Of a stretch of 64,000 bases of DNA, positions 37,068 through 45,896 are shown piece by piece; within the stretch, counting starts at the first letter, position 1, and every line of letters begins with the position of its first letter. The position numbers were made by a program, and so were the translations under genes. Source of the stretch: Tsukamurella sp. TY48. GTDB taxonomy: Bacteria > Actinomycetota > Actinomycetes > Mycobacteriales > Mycobacteriaceae. Under the pieces are notes generated by a model, which had not been told where the DNA came from, ran no database searches, and worked only from the letters and a program-made list of their open reading frames with translations. Location of the stretch: the NCBI RefSeq assembly GCF_019656655.1, contig NZ_BPMV01000001.1:1674001-1738000 (forward strand). Reading direction: 5' to 3'.

Positions 37068-37775
37068 GTGCTCAACGCATTGCTGGTCAGTTTCGCCGTG
37101 GTCTTCGTCGCGGAGCTCGGCGATAAATCGCAACTCATGGCGATGACCTTCGCCGCCAAGTTCAAATGGTGGATCGTGCTCGCCGGCATCACGCTGTCGA
37201 CCGCCGTGGTCCACATCGCCTCGGTGGGAATCGGTTACGCGCTGGGGTCCAGCATCCCCACCCAGCTGATCACCGCGATCGCGGGTATCTCGATGCTGGT
37301 CTTCGCCTTCTGGACCTGGCGCGGCGACGCGCTGTCCGACGACGAGTCCACCACCGCCGATCGCGTCACCCGCTCGGTCTTCCTCGCGGTCACCTCCGCC
37401 TTCTTCCTGGCCGAGCTGGGCGATAAGACGATGCTGGCCACCGTCACCCTCACCACGCAGTACAACTGGTTCGGCGTGTGGCTCGGCTCCACCGTCGGCA
37501 TGGTGGCCGCGGACGCCCTGGCGATCGCCGTCGGCGCGGTTCTCGGCTCGAAGCTGCCCGAGCGCGCCGTCGCGATCGGCGCCACGATCCTCTTCTTCGC
37601 CTTCGGTGGCTGGCTGCTGTTCGAGGCCTGGCCGGAGCTCGACGGTGTGGCCCGGATCGTGACGGGTGCGATCGTCGCGGTCACGGTGCTGGGCGGCTTG
37701 TTCGTGGTGCGCCGGGCGCACCGGAGCCGTCTCGCCGACCCGGCTCAGGTGAAGAACGCCGATTCACTAGTGTGA
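37068..37775 (+). CDS. GDT1/TMEM165-family Mn2+ exporter (UPF0016)
   Basis: A 235-residue membrane protein with two copies of the cation-binding family motif ExGD: ELGDKSQ near residue 17 and ELGDKTM near 116, each at a membrane helix. Six to seven helices in two inverted halves. Family members such as MneA export Mn2+ and protect from manganese excess. GTG 37068 has GGGAGG (37047-37053 region) 7 nt upstream. The manganese riboswitch in its leader makes the substrate assignment strong: high Mn should turn the gene on. Confidence 0.9.
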   Translation: MLNALLVSFAVVFVAELGDKSQLMAMTFAAKFKWWIVLAGITLSTAVVHIASVGIGYALGSSIPTQLITAIAGISMLVFAFWTWRGDALSDDESTTADRVTRSVFLAVTSAFFLAELGDKTMLATVTLTTQYNWFGVWLGSTVGMVAADALAIAVGAVLGSKLPERAVAIGATILFFAFGGWLLFEAWPELDGVARIVTGAIVAVTVLGGLFVVRRAHRSRLADPAQVKNADSLV

Positions 37776-37831
37776 GGTGTGTCGCGCCCCACGTTCCGAG
37801 TCGGCGGCGCCATACAGAAGGGAATCGAGCC

Positions 37832-38590
37832 ATGGACGTCTCCGGCTCCTCCGTCATCGTCACCGGCGGCGCTTCGGGCCTCGGTGCCGCCACCGCCAAG
37901 CGCTTCGCCGAGGCCGGCGCCACCGTCTTCGGCCTCGACCTGCAGCCCTCGATCGACAAGGCCACCCCCGTCGAGAACGTGCACCTCGTGCCGACGGACG
38001 TGACCAAGGAGGACGAGGTCAACAACGCCATCGCCGAGGCCGTCAAGGCGGGCCCGCTGCGCGTGGCCGTGAACTGCGCCGGTGTCGGCTGGGCCGGCCG
38101 CATCCTGTCCAAGAACGGCCCGCACGCGCTGGACCTGTTCCAGACCGTCATCAACATCAACCTGGTGGGCACGTTCAACGTGATGCGCCTGGCCGCCGAT
38201 CAGATGAGCAAGCAGGAGACCGCCGATGCACAGGGCTCCCGCGGCCTCATCGTGAACACCGCCTCCGTGGCGGCCTTCGAGGGCCAGATCGGCCAGATCG
38301 CCTACACCGCCTCCAAGGGCGGCGTGCACGCGATGACCATCACCGCGGCGCGCGACCTGGCGCAGTTCGGCATCCGCGTGAACACGATCGCCCCGGGCAC
38401 CATCAACACCCCGATGCTCGCCGGCGTGACCCCGGAGTTCAAGCAGACCCTCGAGGCGGGCATCCCGTTCCCGTCGCGCCTGGGTGAGCCGGAGGAGTAC
38501 GCCCAGCTGGCCTACTTCCTCTCGGAGCACGATTACATCAACGGCGAGACCATCCGCATGGACGGTGCGCTCCGGATGGCTCCGCGCTAA
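37832..38590 (+). CDS. SDR-family 3-hydroxyacyl-CoA dehydrogenase (type II-like)
   Basis: A 252-residue short-chain dehydrogenase. The NAD-binding TGGASGLG motif is at about 11-18, the NCAG strand motif at about 77-80 and the Ser-Tyr-Lys triad in NTASVAAFEG...AYTASKGG. The Ala/Gly-rich FEGQIGQIAYTASKGGVHAMT stretch is split among typical HSD17B10-like enzymes, which oxidise 3-hydroxyacyl-CoA or short alcohols. ATG 37832 has GAAGGGA 8 nt upstream. It may be monocistronic; the metabolic substrate is inferred. Confidence 0.85.
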   Translation: MDVSGSSVIVTGGASGLGAATAKRFAEAGATVFGLDLQPSIDKATPVENVHLVPTDVTKEDEVNNAIAEAVKAGPLRVAVNCAGVGWAGRILSKNGPHALDLFQTVININLVGTFNVMRLAADQMSKQETADAQGSRGLIVNTASVAAFEGQIGQIAYTASKGGVHAMTITAARDLAQFGIRVNTIAPGTINTPMLAGVTPEFKQTLEAGIPFPSRLGEPEEYAQLAYFLSEHDYINGETIRMDGALRMAPR

Positions 38591-39697
38591 CTAGATCTGC
38601 AGTTCATCCGCCGGCGTCGCCCTGACCGCGTCCGAGAGGACGAGGAGCGGGGCGGCGTCGTCGTCTATCGAAGTGCCCTCGGGCGGCAGCACCATGGCCG
38701 ACGGTGCCGGGGCCCCGCCCGCCTCGGCGCGCAGGTCGATGGCGACGAGCAGGTTGTGCACGTTCTCCTCCGGCGTACCGTCGCCGAAGTCGTCGGGCAG
38801 GTACGGGCTCAATTGCACCAGCACATCGCGGATCTCGACCACGCGGCGCTGGAACCGCACGTGCGGATCACGCCCGGCGCGCCCGGCGTCGAGCACCACC
38901 TCGGGGACCGCCGTGGTGAGTAGCTCCCAGAGCGGCGCGAGGCGCTTGTAGTCCTCGCGGTGCCGCTTGCGGTACTTGAGCTCCATGAAGAAGCCCCGTA
39001 CGCCGGGGTAGCTCAGGCCGAGCACGAAGAGCAGGATGCCGATGCCGGTGCACACCTGCGAGACGGTGAGCAGGGCCGGCCAGGAGACCAGTTGCAGCAC
39101 GCTGGTGACCACGAAGACCACCTGGGTCAGCGAGCCGAGGGCGGTGAGCCCGAGACCGGCCGCCATCATCCGCAGCGAGGTCACGAGGTAGCCGTCGGCG
39201 AAGGGCATCAGCCGGGTGAGCGAGAGGACGCAGTCGGCGAGGCCGTACATCAGGTAGGCGCCGGCGATGGCGAAGAAGACCGCGAAACCCAACTCCTGCA
39301 CGGTGAGTGAGTCCAGGGACGCGTCCCGCATCGAGGGCGGGGTCGCCGTCATCGCCACGGACAGCCCGATCACGGCGGCGAGCAGCGGGATGGCCTCCAT
39401 GCCCGCACGCTTCTGCCGGGCGCTCTCGGTGGGGCCGTAGAAGAAGGCCACCGCCAGGGCGGCCACGCCGAGCGCGAGGCCCACGTATCCGCCGAGCCGG
39501 GACGCGCCCTTCCAGAGGCTGCCGTCGACGGTGGTCGCGAGGGGCGAGCCGAGCAGCAGGACGGCCACGGTGAGCGCGGCGATGGCCACGGTGACGGCCA
39601 CCGCCTGGACACCGGCCTTGGACCGGTACAGACGATCGATGCGCCAGCACAACACGATGGTGAAGAATGCGACGCCCAGTACGTTGACGAGCTTCAC
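38591..39697 (-). CDS. DUF6545 / MAB_1171c-type membrane protein
   Basis: A 368-residue protein: seven or so membrane helices (about 1-230) followed by a soluble C-terminal domain with KYRKRHREDYKRLAPLW and a helical tail. This is the layout of the MAB_1171c family (DUF6545), usually labelled putative transporter without evidence. GTG 39697 overlaps the stop of the ImmA/IrrE gene as GTGA, so translation is coupled. With the XRE regulator it forms a three-gene cassette common in actinobacteria. A sensor-type membrane partner for the peptidase is a possible role. Confidence 0.75.
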   Translation of the reverse strand: MKLVNVLGVAFFTIVLCWRIDRLYRSKAGVQAVAVTVAIAALTVAVLLLGSPLATTVDGSLWKGASRLGGYVGLALGVAALAVAFFYGPTESARQKRAGMEAIPLLAAVIGLSVAMTATPPSMRDASLDSLTVQELGFAVFFAIAGAYLMYGLADCVLSLTRLMPFADGYLVTSLRMMAAGLGLTALGSLTQVVFVVTSVLQLVSWPALLTVSQVCTGIGILLFVLGLSYPGVRGFFMELKYRKRHREDYKRLAPLWELLTTAVPEVVLDAGRAGRDPHVRFQRRVVEIRDVLVQLSPYLPDDFGDGTPEENVHNLLVAIDLRAEAGGAPAPSAMVLPPEGTSIDDDAAPLLVLSDAVRATPADELQI

Positions 39698-40200
39698 AGC
39701 CACCGGGAGTGGCCTCCCAACGCGCGCTGGATACCGCGCAGGCTGTCGTGTTTGGCGGTGCGGCCCGCTGTGGCGCCGGCCTGTGCGGCCCAGCCGAGGA
39801 TGATGGAGGCGATCATCTCGGCCTCCCACTCGTTCTCGTCGTCGTAGCAGGTGCGGTGCAGCGCGGCCGCGGCCTCGTCGGGCGGCATCGTGGCCGCATC
39901 GTCGCCGGCGGCGGAGACGTGCTGGTGGCCCGCGATGAGGTGACCGAACTCGTGGATGATGATCTGGTCACGGTGGGTGCGCGAGGTGTTGGCCTGATAG
40001 AAGAAGTAATCGGCATCGTCGCCCACGAGCCACAACCCGTTGGGCATCCCAACAGGCAGCGGCTGGCTGATCACGAGGATGTCGCGGCCTCGGCGCCGTC
40101 CGTACTTCTCGCAGAGCTGCACAGCGTCGAACGGCAGGTCGAGGTCGAGACTGCGCACCTCGCGCTCACAGAGACGACGAAGTGCCTTTGCGGTACGCAC
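39694..40200 (-). CDS. ImmA/IrrE-family metallopeptidase
   Basis: A 168-residue cytosolic zincin with HEFGHLIAGH carrying the HExxH motif near residue 85. The domain is preceded by a VISQPLPVGMPNGLWL strand set typical of ImmA/IrrE proteins. In phage and integrative-element systems these enzymes cleave a partner XRE repressor. The partner gene is directly upstream and divergent target promoters follow it. GTG 40200 is the start; its stop is fused to the next start by GTGA. Repressor cleavage here is inferred from genomic pairing. Confidence 0.85.
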   Translation of the reverse strand: MRTAKALRRLCEREVRSLDLDLPFDAVQLCEKYGRRRGRDILVISQPLPVGMPNGLWLVGDDADYFFYQANTSRTHRDQIIIHEFGHLIAGHQHVSAAGDDAATMPPDEAAAALHRTCYDDENEWEAEMIASIILGWAAQAGATAGRTAKHDSLRGIQRALGGHSRWL

Positions 40201-40263
40201 GCCCCTCCTCCGTCGATCGACGCATGAGGGGCGGCGTCCGCTCCGGATCGGACTCCGGTGTGG

Positions 40264-40749
40264 TTACTGACCCTCAGCTTCGCGCGAGTCTACGGGAAGC
40301 TCGGGCGGGTCCGCGGGCAAGCCCTGCTGCACCCGCAGCACCTTGATGAGCTCGTTGACCATGTTCACCGAGTCGGGCGAGAGCCCTGCCAGGCGGAACG
40401 CGGCCATCTGCACCTTGGTGTCGGCCTGCAGCCGCATGAGGTGAATCTGGTCACGGGTGCGCTGTGCGGCCTCGTCCTCGAGGAAGTAGTGCACGTCCAC
40501 GCCGAACGCCGCGGAGATCCCCTCGACGGTGCGGAACGACGGCGACTTCGCCTTGCCGGACCGGAGCTGGCTCAGGTACGACTCACCCAGGCGGAAGCCG
40601 AGAGCGGTCGACCGCTGCGCGATGGCCTTCGCGGTGAACGCGCGGCCGTTCGGGCCGGGCACCGTACGGAACAGCTCCTCGAGCCGACTCGCGAACAGAC
40701 CCTGGCCGACCAGAGCCTCGCTGTCGTACTTAGTGTTACCTGCGTCCAC
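40264..40749 (-). CDS. XRE-family regulator, ImmR-like
   Basis: A 161-residue DNA-binding protein with an XRE helix-turn-helix at about 25-80 (AIAQRSTALGFRLGESYLSQLRSGKAKSP split across helices) and a C-terminal helical domain that could be the cleavage or oligomerisation part. GTG 40749 is preferred; GAGAGGG lies about 10 nt upstream. It is first in the cassette XRE-ImmA/IrrE-DUF6545 and divergent from a secreted low-complexity protein. The repeated TGTTACCT near both promoters may be its operator. Confidence 0.75.
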   Translation of the reverse strand: MDAGNTKYDSEALVGQGLFASRLEELFRTVPGPNGRAFTAKAIAQRSTALGFRLGESYLSQLRSGKAKSPSFRTVEGISAAFGVDVHYFLEDEAAQRTRDQIHLMRLQADTKVQMAAFRLAGLSPDSVNMVNELIKVLRVQQGLPADPPELPVDSREAEGQ

Positions 40750-40941
40750 TTTGTGCCATCCCTCTCTCTTCGGCACGACCTGCCACCTGTCCGCCGAGTG
40801 CGGTATTGCACGACGTCCAAGCTTCCTCACACTATAGCGTAGTTTGCCAATAGGTACATCCCCTTTGGGATCGACTATCAGTCCGCAGCGCTCGTGATGT
40901 ATTGTTACCTACGCGCGCGCAGATACAACGGAAGGGGTAGC

Positions 40942-42000
40942 GTGTCCGCTCCAACGCACCTCTCGGCACGTCTGCGTGCCGCCGTGATCGTCTCGCTCGC
41001 CGTGGGCACCATTTCCGCGGCGCCGGCCTTCGCCGAGCCCGATTCCGGCTCCTCCTCGTCTTCCAGCGGTTCCTCGTCCGTCGAGTCGTCCTCCGACGGC
41101 AACACCCTGCGCGGCACCTCGTCCGGCGGCACCTCTGCGGAGTTCTCCATCAAGGACTCGAACAAGGACGCCACCGGCTCGTCGAAGAACGACGGCAAGG
41201 ACAAGGGCGACAAGAACAAGGACGACAAGGACCAGGGCGGCAAGGGCAAGGACGACAAAGACCAGGGCGGCAAGGGCAAGGACGACAAGGACAAGCACGG
41301 CCTGCCCGGCATCGGCCAGATCATCGGAGGCATCCTGGGCGGCGGCTCGTCCGCCGGATCGGGCTCCGGATCCACCGGCGGCTCCACGGGTGCCGCCACC
41401 GGTCCCGCGGGCGGCGCATCGATCGAGACCCCGAGCTCGGGAGGGGGCAGCCCCGCCGCACAGGGCGCCGGAATCCGCTCGGGCAACCCCGAACCCCAGG
41501 GCGTCGGCGTCCGCGAGGGCGGCGCCACCGCGAGCGGTGCGGGCGTCCGCAACGGCAATCCGGCACCCGCCACCGCACCGGGCGGCCGCGACGCCGCCCC
41601 CGCACCGTCGGCCGGCGCGCCCGCGGCGGCACCCGTCGTGCCGCCCGTGGTCGCCGTCCCCGCGGTTCCGGTTCTCCTGCCGCCCGTGATCGTCGCGGCT
41701 GGTCCGCGCGCCGCGGGTCCCCAGCCGGTACAGTTCGGCACCCCCGCCGCCGGTGACGGCGCGTCCGATAAGGACGCCGGCAACGATGCGGCACCGTCCG
41801 GCAAGGACGACAAGCGCAGCGAGCCCACGCTCCTCACCGCGGCCTACTCCTCCGCCCAGCGGGTGACGCCCGTGGCCACCGAGACGGCCCGGCAGCTCTC
41901 GCCTGCGCTGTTCGCGGTGCTGGGCGGTATCGCCCTCCTGGGGAGCAGCACCTTCGTGGATGCGCTCCGCCGCGCCCACCTGCGCCAGGCCCAGGCCTGA
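40942..42000 (+). CDS. Secreted low-complexity protein with C-terminal membrane anchor
   Basis: GTG 40942 with GGAAGGGG 5 nt upstream. A signal peptide (about 1-30, cleavage near AFA-EPDSG) is followed by a Ser-rich stretch, then Lys/Asp/Gly repeats of a KDDKDQGGKG unit (about 90-120). A GQIIGGILGGG hydrophobic patch, a Gly/Ser/Ala-rich zone with GAGIR/GVGVR-type repeats, a Pro/Val/Ala zone and a C-terminal membrane helix with Arg-rich tail complete its 352 residues. It looks like a surface or wall-spanning protein. It is divergent from the XRE cassette and could be controlled by it. No catalytic domain is visible. Confidence 0.75.
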   Translation: MSAPTHLSARLRAAVIVSLAVGTISAAPAFAEPDSGSSSSSSGSSSVESSSDGNTLRGTSSGGTSAEFSIKDSNKDATGSSKNDGKDKGDKNKDDKDQGGKGKDDKDQGGKGKDDKDKHGLPGIGQIIGGILGGGSSAGSGSGSTGGSTGAATGPAGGASIETPSSGGGSPAAQGAGIRSGNPEPQGVGVREGGATASGAGVRNGNPAPATAPGGRDAAPAPSAGAPAAAPVVPPVVAVPAVPVLLPPVIVAAGPRAAGPQPVQFGTPAAGDGASDKDAGNDAAPSGKDDKRSEPTLLTAAYSSAQRVTPVATETARQLSPALFAVLGGIALLGSSTFVDALRRAHLRQAQA

Positions 42001-42025
42001 TCCGCTGCGCCGCAGCGCCGTTCCG

Positions 42026-43579
42026 CTAGTCGACCACGGGTAGCGCGTTCACCGCTTCACTGGACATGAACGCGCGCAGGGCCGCGGTGGCCCGCACATC
42101 GTCTTCGTTGTACTCCAGGATCCGTTGCCGCTGCGCGGCGCGCTCCGCCTCGTCGTGGCCGGCGTCCATCCCGACGCCCACGCGGTACCACAGCATCGAC
42201 GCCTCTCCCCCGGCTTCCGCATCGCGCCAATGGAATCCGGCCACCGGCGCCACCTTCTTCAGGCCGCGCCCCTCCAGCGAGAGGAAGGCATCGCCCACGG
42301 CGTCGAACATGTCCACCCACTCCGGTGAGGCGATGAACTCGGCGACGGCGGCGCGGCTGGGGACGCCCGGGGCACCCGCGAACCGATCGGCGGAGGAGAG
42401 CAGCCACTTGTTCTCCGCCTGCTGCGAATAGCAGTACGCCGCAAAGGTTTTCCCCGCCGCATGTGCCTCCGCCCGGCGGTCCATCAGATAGGCCCAGAAC
42501 TCGGCGAAGGAACGCCCCTCGTCGGTGGTGGGCACCGGCTCCCAGGTGACGAACGGGCGGTATCCCAGTTCGACCCCGTCGCGGCGCAGCCAGGTGCCCC
42601 AGAGGTAGGCGCCGTACTCCTGGTAGCTCTCCATATCGACGTCCACCTCGACATCGGCGCGGCGTACCTTCACCTCCGGGCGGCGCCGCACCAGCACCTG
42701 GCCATCGCGCCAGGCCCTGGCCATCGCGCGCAGATCGGCGATCGACGCGGGCACGTCCTCCGGCTGCGGGCCGGTGTACTCGGCCAGTTGATCCACCGTG
42801 ACGATGCCGGCCTCGCGCAGCCCGGGCGCCGAGCGACCGTCGGCCACCAGGCTCACGTCCCGCCGCGCGGCGAGCGTCGCCTCGCACTGCGGCCACCACG
42901 GGCAGCGCCGGCACTCGGCCACCCGCACCGGTTCGGTCTCCACGGTGCCCGCCAGCACGTCCCGGCGGTCCGCGAAGCGTTCGTCGTAGGCGGCCAGCAG
43001 CGGCGCCACATCGTGCACCACGATCCGCTCACCGCCGATCCCGAGCGACCCGCCGGACAGCGACGTCGAGGCGTGGCCCGCGTCCTGCAGCATCCGGGTC
43101 AGGTGCGCCAGCCGCATCTGGTCGCCCCGGTGCTGGCGCGCCCGGACCGTCTCGTCCGGCGACGGTGACCACCGGTCCAGCGGCGTGGTCAGCGCGCCGG
43201 AGCCCGGGTCCGAGACCTTGTGATTGACCACGATCACCGGCAGGTAGCCGTCCCGCACGCGGATCAGCAGCTCGCTGTGCCCGCGGCGGCCGTGTGCGGT
43301 GGGCAGGACGCCGCCCCAGATCCGCTCCGCACCGGAGTCCATCGCCGCCAGCGTGCGGGTCACGGCGCCCTCGCCGGGCTCGATCACCGTGAGGTCGGCG
43401 GCGGCGGCCAGCCGGTCGCGTACCGAGGCGCGGAAGACCGCCGCGGCCTCCACGCGCAGCGCCATGGAGGGGTCGGGATCGGCGAGCGGTGCCCGCGCGT
43501 CGAGTGCCAGGCGGTGACGGCATCCGGTGAGCGCCCTGGCGCTCACCGGTGGTGCCGTGATGTGCTCGTCGATGTCCAC
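42026..43579 (-). CDS. TM0106-family RecB-like nuclease
   Basis: A 517-residue protein with three parts. An N-terminal RecB-type PD-(D/E)XK nuclease (about 1-215) shows VVNHKVSD in the catalytic strand area. An AECRRCPWWPQC cluster suggests an Fe-S site. A C-terminal RNase H-like/DnaQ-type domain starts near VEVDVDMES and ends with the YNEDDVRAT motif. This is the TM0106 architecture, of unproven role but often near DNA-repair or CRISPR genes; no CRISPR array is here. GTG 43579 is the start. The family call is good; biochemical activity is not shown. Confidence 0.85.
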   Translation of the reverse strand: MDIDEHITAPPVSARALTGCRHRLALDARAPLADPDPSMALRVEAAAVFRASVRDRLAAAADLTVIEPGEGAVTRTLAAMDSGAERIWGGVLPTAHGRRGHSELLIRVRDGYLPVIVVNHKVSDPGSGALTTPLDRWSPSPDETVRARQHRGDQMRLAHLTRMLQDAGHASTSLSGGSLGIGGERIVVHDVAPLLAAYDERFADRRDVLAGTVETEPVRVAECRRCPWWPQCEATLAARRDVSLVADGRSAPGLREAGIVTVDQLAEYTGPQPEDVPASIADLRAMARAWRDGQVLVRRRPEVKVRRADVEVDVDMESYQEYGAYLWGTWLRRDGVELGYRPFVTWEPVPTTDEGRSFAEFWAYLMDRRAEAHAAGKTFAAYCYSQQAENKWLLSSADRFAGAPGVPSRAAVAEFIASPEWVDMFDAVGDAFLSLEGRGLKKVAPVAGFHWRDAEAGGEASMLWYRVGVGMDAGHDEAERAAQRQRILEYNEDDVRATAALRAFMSSEAVNALPVVD

Positions 43580-43675
43580 TGCATTGCATTATCGCGGGCG
43601 GCACTGACAACCACGACGCGGACGCTGTGCAATGCTGTAGGCGAAAGCAGTACTGACCTATAAGGACGTGCACTG

Positions 43676-44371
43676 ATGGGTTTGTTCGGCAAGAAGGCGA
43701 AGTCCTCGCGCGCGGAGCGGAAGGCGCAGGCCAAGGCGCTCAAGTCGAAGGCGCGGCTCGAGGCGAAGCTGGCCGCGAAGAACGATGCCAGGAGCGCGAA
43801 GCGCTCGGCGAAGAACGCCGTGAAGTCCGAGCGCGGCGCGCAGAAGTCCGATGTGGCACGCGCGAAGGTGATCGCGCGGATGCAGGGTAAGTCGGACAAG
43901 CTCAACCTCAAGATCGCCGAGACCAATGCCCGCGCCGCGGTCGACGGCAAGCTGCTCTCGGAGGCCCGCCTCAAGCGCTACGTCTCCACCGCGCGCCTGC
44001 TCGCGCCCGTGGTGGTGCCGCTGGCGTACCGCGCCGCGCAGGCCGGCCGCAACAAGCTCGATTCGGCACGCGCCACCCGGCTCGGTGTGCCGGTGGACGA
44101 GGTGGCCCAGTTCGCCGGCTTCGGCGGCGGCCTCGCCGCGCGGGTGGCCGCGTCCCGTCGCTCCCTGGACCAGTTGGCGTCCGCGCATCCGGATGCCGAG
44201 ACCAAGGCCTTCGTCGCCGCGGTCGCCCAGCGACTCGACGATTTGTCGGCCGCGATCACCGCGTCCGAGGCGATGCCGCCGGCGCGGCGCCGTCCGGCGC
44301 ATCAGGCGATCGCCCGCGAGCTCGACGGCATCGACGCCGATCTGCTCAACCGCCTCGGCATCAGCTCCTAG
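43676..44371 (+). CDS. DUF6474-family protein
   Basis: A 231-residue protein with a strongly basic Lys/Arg/Ala N-terminal 80 residues (MGLFGKKAKSSRAERK onward), two short hydrophobic segments (about 100-125) and a helical C-terminal domain (about 135-230). It matches an actinobacterial family of unknown function (DUF6474). Start ATG 43676 has AAGGAC about 10 nt upstream. A membrane-associated role is possible. The lipase-like gene begins about 40 bp downstream. Confidence 0.7.
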   Translation: MGLFGKKAKSSRAERKAQAKALKSKARLEAKLAAKNDARSAKRSAKNAVKSERGAQKSDVARAKVIARMQGKSDKLNLKIAETNARAAVDGKLLSEARLKRYVSTARLLAPVVVPLAYRAAQAGRNKLDSARATRLGVPVDEVAQFAGFGGGLAARVAASRRSLDQLASAHPDAETKAFVAAVAQRLDDLSAAITASEAMPPARRRPAHQAIARELDGIDADLLNRLGISS

Positions 44372-44408
44372 CACTGCGGGGCGCCCGCGGGGGCGTTACC
44401 GTCGTCGG

Positions 44409-45350
44409 GTGGCTTCGACGATGCGCGTACGGACTTCCCTCCTCGGTCTGGGCGCGGCTGTCGCGGCCACCTGCGCGGCGGGCCTCGCCGTCCCGGCGAA
44501 CGCGGCCCCGCCGCCGCCCGTCTACGTGGCGCTGGGCGATTCGTACTCGTCCCTGCCGGCCGATGCGACGGTGGGCGGCTCGCAGCAGGAGCGCTCGTGC
44601 GGCCGGTCCGTGCGCAACTACCCGAAGCTGGTCTCCGATGCGCTCGGGATCCCGCGGGAGCAGTTGCGCGACAACACCTGTGGTGGCGCCGATACCGATG
44701 ACGCCTTCGCCAGCCAGCGCGCCGGTGACGCGAAGACCGGGTACTACGACGCGCCCGCGCAGCTCGACGGCATCGTCCCGCAGACCCGGCTGGTGACGGT
44801 GTCGCTGGGCGGGAACGACGGCTCCCTCTACTCGACCATCCTGCGCGCATGCGCGAGCGTGCCGCACGCGGCGGCCCCGCGCTGCACCTTCGATCAGGCC
44901 TCCCGTCCGGCGGAACTCTCCGACGGTGCCATCGACGACCGGCTGGCGCGGATCACGGCGGCCAACCAGCGGATCATCCGCGCGGTACGCGATCGGTCGC
45001 CACAGGCCCGGATCCTGGTGGTGGGCTATCCGGCGGTGTTCGCCGCCGATCGCACGTGCGGGGCGATCGCCCCGTTCCACAGTGCCAGCATCGGCTGGAT
45101 GCGGAGCATCCTCACGGAGCGGCTCAACCGGGCCGTGCAGCGCGCCGCGATCACCGAGCGGGTCGAGTACATCGACATGGAGCCCGCCTCGCGGGGCCAC
45201 GAGGTGTGCAGCACCCGCCCGTGGATCAACGGCGTCACCGACGTGCCGCGGGCCGCCGGGATGCACCCGTTCCCCGAGGAGGGCGAGGCGGTGGCGGCGG
45301 CGGTCACCCGCGCCGTGCGGGCTTCCGGTCCCGCCGTCGGTCCCCGCTGA
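44409..45350 (+). CDS. Secreted SGNH/GDSL hydrolase
   Basis: A 313-residue exported esterase/lipase. The signal peptide spans about 1-30 (cleavage near ANA-APPPP). Block I GDSYSS carries the nucleophile Ser. Block III is LGGNDGS. Block V is near the C-terminus with the His in GMHPFPEEGE. GTG 44409 is chosen because TACCGT (44397-44402) ends 6 nt upstream. The family hydrolyses acyl esters or de-acetylates wall polymers; this substrate is unknown. The 3' end overlaps the convergent gene at 45304-45855 by 47 bp. Confidence 0.85.
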   Translation: MASTMRVRTSLLGLGAAVAATCAAGLAVPANAAPPPPVYVALGDSYSSLPADATVGGSQQERSCGRSVRNYPKLVSDALGIPREQLRDNTCGGADTDDAFASQRAGDAKTGYYDAPAQLDGIVPQTRLVTVSLGGNDGSLYSTILRACASVPHAAAPRCTFDQASRPAELSDGAIDDRLARITAANQRIIRAVRDRSPQARILVVGYPAVFAADRTCGAIAPFHSASIGWMRSILTERLNRAVQRAAITERVEYIDMEPASRGHEVCSTRPWINGVTDVPRAAGMHPFPEEGEAVAAAVTRAVRASGPAVGPR

Positions 45351-45855
45351 CCGCGCCCGGTCCGGGCCAGGCGACGGTGAGCTCGCCGCCGTCCCGCAGG
45401 GCGCGCCACCGCGCCGCGAAGTCGTCGTAGCGGGCGAAGATCCGCTCCCGCAGGTCCGCGGCGATATCGGCGTCACCAAGGGCCCCGGGCCACGCGGCAT
45501 CGGGCGCACGGTGCCCGCGCTCCACCTCCCACAGGGCGACGGTGAGCGAGGCGAGGTACTCCGAGCGCGCCATATCCGCGGACTGGGCTGCGGTGGGCTG
45601 CTTGCGTTTGCGGCTCGCGGCCCGGCGTTGCGCCGGGTCCGCGGGCCAGAACAGGCCGTCGAGACCGTTCGCGTCGGCGAGCCGGCCGAAGACGCCGCCG
45701 CGCAGCCCGGCCTCGATCTCCACCAGCAGGTGCGCGGCGTCGTGCGGCACCGTCGGGCTGGCGCCCGGGCCTCCGCGCGGAGCGAGTTCCGGGCCGCGGT
45801 CCCGACGCACCCGCACGTCGTAGCCCGACGCGCGTTTGATGAAGGTGACGTCCAT
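45304..45855 (-). CDS. Conserved hypothetical protein, 183 aa
   Basis: A cytosolic protein, start ATG 45855 (MDVTFIKRASGYDVRV). It has an Asp/Arg-rich C-terminus and no family I recognise. Its 3' end overlaps the convergent SGNH hydrolase gene by 47 bp, so a shorter protein or overlapping pair are both possible. Codon use is normal. The gene stands alone, with the MFS transporter ending 40 bp upstream on the same strand. Confidence 0.65.
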   Translation of the reverse strand: MDVTFIKRASGYDVRVRRDRGPELAPRGGPGASPTVPHDAAHLLVEIEAGLRGGVFGRLADANGLDGLFWPADPAQRRAASRKRKQPTAAQSADMARSEYLASLTVALWEVERGHRAPDAAWPGALGDADIAADLRERIFARYDDFAARWRALRDGGELTVAWPGPGAVSGDRRRDRKPARRG

Positions 45856-45896
45856 GTATCCAGGATCGGTCGGGACCGGGCGGGGCGCAACGGCTT

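Noticed and set aside
41190-41300. Tandem 30-bp-like repeats that look CRISPR-like at first sight
   Set aside because: They are in-frame codons for a KDDKDQGGKG peptide repeat, with no variable spacers.
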